Shown here in pieces: positions 6,153-9,614 of a stretch of DNA of 9,614 nucleotides. The notes under the pieces were generated by a model. It ran no database searches. It was not told where the DNA came from and saw nothing but the letters and a program-made list of their open reading frames with translations. The first letter of the stretch is position 1. Each line of letters opens with the position of its first letter. The translations under genes and the position numbers were made by a program. The stretch is from an uncultured Magnetococcales bacterium (GTDB lineage Bacteria; Pseudomonadota; Magnetococcia; Magnetococcales; Magnetaquicoccaceae). The stretch is from contig CAIWLA010000642.1 of the NCBI GenBank assembly GCA_903913345.1, forward strand, positions 1 through 9,614, given 5' to 3'.

Positions 6153-6793
6153 TTTTTCTCCTCCCCGCCCAGACGTTCCAACCGGCTCTCCAGACGACTG
6201 CGCAAAGACCCTTCCGGGGCCAGGGCATGGGCCTCCCGATACCGTTCCAAGGCCGCCTGGGGATCCCCACGCTGGGCCGCCAACAGCCCCTGCAACTCCA
6301 GGGCATGGGCACGATAGGGAGAATGGTCATTCATGCGGGCCAAAAACGACTCCGCCTGACTGGCCTCCCCCACCGTCAGATAGGCGGCATTCAGCAACGC
6401 CAGATCCACCAGCAACGACGAACCGGACTCCTTGACCAACAGGGCCAACTGGGCCAACGCCCCCTCCCGGTTGCCCTGGGCCGCCAGTGCCCTGGCCTCC
6501 AGGAATCGCCCAAACTGGGCATAACCATGGCCGGGATGGCCGTTCAGCAGGGCATCAAAACCCTTCTGGGCCGATGCGGCCTCCGACTTGCCGAGGGCGT
6601 CCTGAAAGACCATGAACTGCTCCGAGGCCGCATGGTCCTGCCGAAGCTGATAATCCCGCCAACCCACATAGGCAAACAACAGAATGAAAAAGAAAACCAA
6701 ACCGGCTATCAGCCATTTTCGATTGGCCTCCCACCATTTCTGGACCCGATCCATTTCCAGTTGTTCATCGACCTGCTCAAAAATATCCTGCAT
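6149..6793 (-). CDS. yfgM: YfgM, membrane-anchored TPR protein (periplasmic chaperone network / SecYEG-associated)
   Basis: The protein has 214 residues. A short cytoplasmic N-terminus (MQDIFEQVDEQLEMDRVQKW) ends in a basic stretch, followed by one transmembrane helix at about 27–44 (WLIAGLVFFFILLFAYVG), and then a periplasmic Ala/Leu-rich helical domain with TPR-like repeats up to the end; the last repeat (QGLLAAQRGDPQAALERYREA) is the clearest. In E. coli YfgM associates with SecYEG and PpiD and lies between hisS and bamB, exactly as here. The start has AAGGAG with 5 nt spacing and lies 11 nt downstream of the hisS stop. The stop TGA overlaps the bamB ATG. Length is close to the E. coli protein (about 206 residues). 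Confidence 0.92.
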   Translation of the reverse strand: MQDIFEQVDEQLEMDRVQKWWEANRKWLIAGLVFFFILLFAYVGWRDYQLRQDHAASEQFMVFQDALGKSEAASAQKGFDALLNGHPGHGYAQFGRFLEARALAAQGNREGALAQLALLVKESGSSLLVDLALLNAAYLTVGEASQAESFLARMNDHSPYRAHALELQGLLAAQRGDPQAALERYREAHALAPEGSLRSRLESRLERLGGEEKK

Positions 6794-6804
6794 TCGTCAC
6801 TCCT

Positions 6805-8058
6805 TTATGCAATAAGGGCGGCCAGTCGCTCCCAGCCCACCTCGTTCCAGGCCAGCGACGATTGCTCGCCGTCCGTCATGTTTTTCAGCAGAATGGTCTG
6901 CTGGACCATCTCCCGTTCCCCCAGAATGAGCGCGAACCGCGCCCCGGCGCGATCTGCCCGCTTCATCTGGACCTTCAGGGAACCACCCAGGAGATCCATC
7001 GTCACCGGCACCCCCCCATTCCGCCACTGTTCCGCCAGGAGCAGCCCCCGGCGACCCGCCGCCTCCCCCACCGCCACCAGATAAAAGGCCGGTCGGGCCA
7101 TCGCCACCTGGGCCGCCTCCAACAGCAACACCAACCGCTCCATCCCCATGGCAAACCCGATGGCCGGCACCGGTTGTCCCCCCATCTCCGCCACCAGACC
7201 GTCATACCGCCCACCCGCCGCCACCGCATTCTGGGTGCCCAGGGCCGTGGTCGTCACCTCAAAGGCGGTGCGGTTGTAATAATCCAGACCACGCACCAGC
7301 AGGGGATTGACCACAAAGGGCAGTTCCATGGCCGTCAACAGAGCCGTCAACCCCTGAAAATGGTCGGCACAGGCCCCACACAAATGGTCTTTCATGCAGG
7401 GAGCCTTCCCCGCCACCGCCCGGCACCCCTCCCCTTTGCAATCCAACGTGCGCAACGGATTGTGGGGCAATCGCGGACGACAATGGTCACACAACGCCGC
7501 CTCATGCGTCTGCAAAAAGGCAAACAGGCGCGCCCGATACGGCCCACGGCACCCGGCACAACCCAGGGAGTTGATCTCCAACGTCAAGGAGGCCTCCACC
7601 CCGATGCGGCGCAACAGACGCAACACCATGGCCATCATCTCCGCATCCGCCAGCGGCCCTTCGGCCCCAAACAGCTCACAACCCATCTGATGAAATTGCC
7701 GATACCGCCCTTTCTGAGGCCGTTCATAGCGAAACATCGGCCCCATGTAATAGACCGCCCAGGGCAGCACCCGCTGCCGATTGTTCTCGATCAGGGCACG
7801 CACCACCGATGCCGTCCCCTCCGGGCGCAGACTGAGGGAATCCCCCCCCCGATCGGCAAAGGTGTACATCTCCTTTTCCACAATATCGCTGGTGGCCCCC
7901 ACCGCACGGGCGAACAGTTCGGTCCTTTCAAACAAAGGGGTGCGCAGCTCCTGATAACCATAGGAGGAGAAAACCGCCCGCGCCGACTCCTCCAGAAACC
8001 GCCAACTCGGCACATCCTCTGGCAGAATATCCCGTACCCCCCGAACCGTTGTGATCAT
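6805..8058 (-). CDS. hisS: Histidyl-tRNA synthetase (HisRS)
   Basis: This class II aminoacyl-tRNA synthetase charges tRNA-His. From the ATG at 8058 it has 417 residues, normal for the bacterial enzyme; the N-terminus [11 protein letters not shown] is diagnostic. Motif 2 is around residues 107–124 ([19 protein letters not shown]), the histidine-binding motifs are [13 protein letters not shown] (256–268) and AAGGRYDGL (280–288), and motif 3 is [11 protein letters not shown] (301–311). The anticodon-binding domain follows from about 322. The frame stays open upstream for 63 codons, but that part is antisense-like Gly-rich sequence within ispG and is not part of the protein. The ATG shares ATGA with the ispG stop and has GGAGGGAG about 10 nt upstream. 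The insertion region at 167–230 carries nine cysteines in CxxC-like pairs. Confidence 0.97.
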   Translation of the reverse strand: MITTVRGVRDILPEDVPSWRFLEESARAVFSSYGYQELRTPLFERTELFARAVGATSDIVEKEMYTFADRGGDSLSLRPEGTASVVRALIENNRQRVLPWAVYYMGPMFRYERPQKGRYRQFHQMGCELFGAEGPLADAEMMAMVLRLLRRIGVEASLTLEINSLGCAGCRGPYRARLFAFLQTHEAALCDHCRPRLPHNPLRTLDCKGEGCRAVAGKAPCMKDHLCGACADHFQGLTALLTAMELPFVVNPLLVRGLDYYNRTAFEVTTTALGTQNAVAAGGRYDGLVAEMGGQPVPAIGFAMGMERLVLLLEAAQVAMARPAFYLVAVGEAAGRRGLLLAEQWRNGGVPVTMDLLGGSLKVQMKRADRAGARFALILGEREMVQQTILLKNMTDGEQSSLAWNEVGWERLAALIA

Positions 8059-9161
8059 GATGATGCCACTCCCTCCTGCCGCAAACGGGCCGCCGCCGAT
8101 TCCACTTCCCGGACCAATACCTCCAGGGCCTCTCCGTCCGCCACCTTGGCCACCGGTTGCCCATCCCGATAGAGCAGATTGCCCCCGGCCCCACCCACCA
8201 GACCCACCGCACTCTCCCGCGATTCCCCCGGCCCATTGACGACACACCCCATCACCGCCACCGTCACCGGCTCCCGGATATGACTCAACCGCTCCTCCAA
8301 CCGGGCCACCAGATCGATCACCGGCACCGTCTGCCGGGCACAGGTGGGACAGGAGATGATCGTCACCCCCCGATTGCGCAACCCCAACGCCTTGAGAATT
8401 TCAAACCCCACCCGCACCTCTTCCACCGGATCGGCAGAGAGCGACACCCGCAACGTATCGCCAATCCCCTCCACCAGCAACAAACCCAGCCCGATGGCCG
8501 ACTTGACCGTACCCGACAGCAACCCCCCCGCCTCGGTAATGCCCAAATGCAGCGGATAATCCACCTGCCGCGCCAACAACCGATAGGCCGCCACCGTCAT
8601 CCCCACATGACTGGCCTTGAGACTGACCTTGATCTCAGGATAATCCAGATCCTCCAACAGCCGAATATGATGCAGGGCCGACTCCACCATCGCCTCGGCA
8701 CAAGGCTCCCCATAACGCGCCAGGAGATCCTTCTCCAGCGAACCCGCATTGACCCCAATGCGAATCGGCACCCGCCGCTCCCGTGCCGCCCGCACCACCT
8801 CCGCCACCCGCTGCCGGGAGCCAATATTGCCGGGATTGATTCGCAAACCGTCAATCCCCTGCTCCAGGGCCATCAGGGCCAGACGATAATCAAAATGGAT
8901 GTCGGCAATCAACGGCACCGTCACCTGGGCACGAATCAGCCCCACCGCCTCCGCCGATTCCCGGTCGGGACACGACAGACGGACCAGATCCGCACCCGCC
9001 ATCGCCAACGCCTGAATCTGGGCCACGGTGGCCGACACATCCCGCGTATCGGTGTTGGTCATGGACTGTACACTGATCGGAGCCTCCCCACCAATCACCA
9101 CCCCGCCCACCTGAACCGGACGGGTGATGCGCCGTGGACCGGGCAGATGCAACCGACTCAT
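8055..9161 (-). CDS. ispG: IspG (GcpE), 4-hydroxy-3-methylbut-2-enyl diphosphate synthase
   Basis: IspG catalyses the penultimate step of the MEP isoprenoid pathway, reductively converting MEcPP to HMBPP with a [4Fe-4S] cluster. The 368-residue product has a TIM-barrel N-terminal domain ([15 protein letters not shown] at 28–42, [12 protein letters not shown] at 85–96, LRINPGNIG at 106–114) and an iron–sulfur domain with CPTCARQT (Cys271, Cys274) and [10 protein letters not shown] (Cys306, Glu313), the three cluster cysteines and the glutamate ligand in expected positions. Length and cysteine spacing are nearly the same as E. coli IspG (372 residues). The ATG overlaps the rodZ stop as ATGA and is preceded by GAGGGGG. 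It is translated directly before hisS. Confidence 0.97.
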   Translation of the reverse strand: MSRLHLPGPRRITRPVQVGGVVIGGEAPISVQSMTNTDTRDVSATVAQIQALAMAGADLVRLSCPDRESAEAVGLIRAQVTVPLIADIHFDYRLALMALEQGIDGLRINPGNIGSRQRVAEVVRAARERRVPIRIGVNAGSLEKDLLARYGEPCAEAMVESALHHIRLLEDLDYPEIKVSLKASHVGMTVAAYRLLARQVDYPLHLGITEAGGLLSGTVKSAIGLGLLLVEGIGDTLRVSLSADPVEEVRVGFEILKALGLRNRGVTIISCPTCARQTVPVIDLVARLEERLSHIREPVTVAVMGCVVNGPGESRESAVGLVGGAGGNLLYRDGQPVAKVADGEALEVLVREVESAAARLRQEGVASS

Positions 9162-9613
9162 GGTCCCCCTCGCCGCGACAAGGCCTCCGGTGTCAACTCC
9201 ACCCCACCCAACTCCTCGCCGGTTTTGCCCAGATACGGCAACTCCCGGTTGCCCACCCGCAGACGGACGGCCCCCGCATTCCCCAGAATGGCAAAAAACC
9301 GCCCCCCCACCGGCACCCGAAAGAGCTGATTGGGCTGCATGACCATATCTTTCAGGATGCGACCCTGCTCATCCTGAATCTGCACCCAGACCAACTCATG
9401 GGCCAACAGAGAGACCGCTTGCGTCGATTCCGGCTTTAAATCATCTGGATTGTTCACCCTCTCCGGGTGGCGACCCGTAATCAGGACCGCCGGATCCCCA
9501 CTCTCCTGCACCACCGGCCTGACAGACGGTGCCACCACCGGCCTGACAGACGGCTCCACCGGCCTGACAGACGGCTCCACCGGCCTGACAGACGGCTCCA
9601 CCGGCCTGACAGA
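9158..9613 (-). CDS. rodZ: RodZ C-terminal part (proline-rich linker and DUF4115 domain); 5' partial
   Basis: The frame is open to the right edge; the visible 151 residues are the periplasmic end of RodZ, a bitopic protein that links MreB to the cell-wall elongation machinery. The first 36 or so residues are PSVRPVE-type repeats, a Pro/Val linker between membrane helix and C-terminal domain. The DUF4115 domain runs from about [20 protein letters not shown], through [11 protein letters not shown] and [15 protein letters not shown], to [16 protein letters not shown]. The HTH and transmembrane parts would lie beyond the window. The position directly before ispG is conserved in many proteobacteria. 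The apparent GTG at 9601 is inside the repeat and is not a start. Confidence 0.88.
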   Translation of the reverse strand, partial: SVRPVEPSVRPVEPSVRPVEPSVRPVVAPSVRPVVQESGDPAVLITGRHPERVNNPDDLKPESTQAVSLLAHELVWVQIQDEQGRILKDMVMQPNQLFRVPVGGRFFAILGNAGAVRLRVGNRELPYLGKTGEELGGVELTPEALSRRGGP

Positions 9614-9614
9614 C
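9516..9614 (-). repeat. 21-bp tandem repeat in the RodZ linker, running off the window
   Basis: Identical 21-nt units on the plus strand (GGCCTGACAGACGGCTCCACC) begin at 9540, 9561 and 9582, with a further partial copy at 9603–9614; a 24-nt variant with an extra codon lies at 9516–9539. On the minus strand they encode EPSVRPV repeats (the variant gives VAPSVRPV). The array continues past the right edge, so the total copy number is unknown. Perfect DNA identity between units suggests recent expansion. Confidence 0.95.

Noticed and set aside
6862..8172. A long plus-strand frame opposite hisS
   Set aside because: It is low-complexity His/Pro/Arg/Gln-rich and antisense to well-conserved HisRS motifs; no independent evidence of coding.
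8059..8247. A 63-codon upstream extension of hisS
   Set aside because: It is Gly-rich sequence read in another frame of ispG. The conserved HisRS N-terminus begins at the ATG at 8058, which has an ATGA overlap and a Shine-Dalgarno.
8157..9329. A long plus-strand frame opposite ispG and rodZ
   Set aside because: Same cause: codon bias of the minus-strand genes leaves few stops on the other strand.
9516..9614. The repeat array as a possible CRISPR
   Set aside because: Units are directly adjacent with no spacers, and they encode an in-frame linker of RodZ.

Overview
The window (9614 bp, GC-rich) reads as a piece of a proteobacterial chromosome. The main clue is the minus-strand gene order rodZ–ispG–hisS–yfgM–bamB–der, the same order as the yfgA(rodZ)-ispG-hisS-yfgM-bamB-der cluster of Escherichia coli. 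It comes with an outer-membrane lipoprotein (BamB), so the cell is Gram-negative. The exact lineage cannot be fixed from the sequence. The NKAE form of the first Der G4 motif recalls alphaproteobacterial Der proteins, and the SpoIIE–ATPase regulator beside a CheX/CBS protein would suit a motile environmental proteobacterium, but both points are inference.

Layout. Positions 2–1324 (+) hold the 3' part of a SpoIIE/PP2C-type serine phosphatase fused to a GHKL (anti-sigma-factor-kinase-like) ATPase domain; its N-terminus lies outside the window. Positions 1371–2489 (+) encode a protein with a CheX/CheC-like N-terminal half and a C-terminal CBS pair, possibly read partly from a promoter inside the end of the phosphatase gene. 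Positions 2490–3427 are a small accessory patch. It contains an intact VapB-type antitoxin gene, a start-codon-overlapping ORF that begins as VapC and turns into a coiled-coil/one-TM DUF1640-like protein, and, on the other strand, a BrnA/DUF4415-type antitoxin gene with no BrnT toxin gene beside it. The plus and minus blocks converge at about 3117–3166, where I see no convincing terminator.

From 3461 to the right edge everything is on the minus strand and tightly packed. Transcription runs from the right edge leftwards: rodZ 3' end, ispG, hisS, yfgM, bamB, der, and possibly brnA as a tail. rodZ/ispG, ispG/hisS and yfgM/bamB each share an ATGA stop/start overlap, hisS/yfgM are 11 nt apart, and bamB/der overlap by 11 nt, so translational coupling is likely. 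The genes cover cell shape (RodZ), isoprenoid precursor synthesis (IspG), His-tRNA charging (HisS), envelope biogenesis (YfgM, BamB) and 50S ribosome assembly (Der).

The housekeeping cluster is ordinary. The parts most worth a second look are the VapC–DUF1640 chimera with its retained antitoxin, the second toxin-less antitoxin close by, the CheX–CBS protein that lacks the usual catalytic Asn and sits next to a phosphatase/kinase switch protein, and a perfect 21-bp tandem repeat in the RodZ linker. I do not see a convincing complete novel system.
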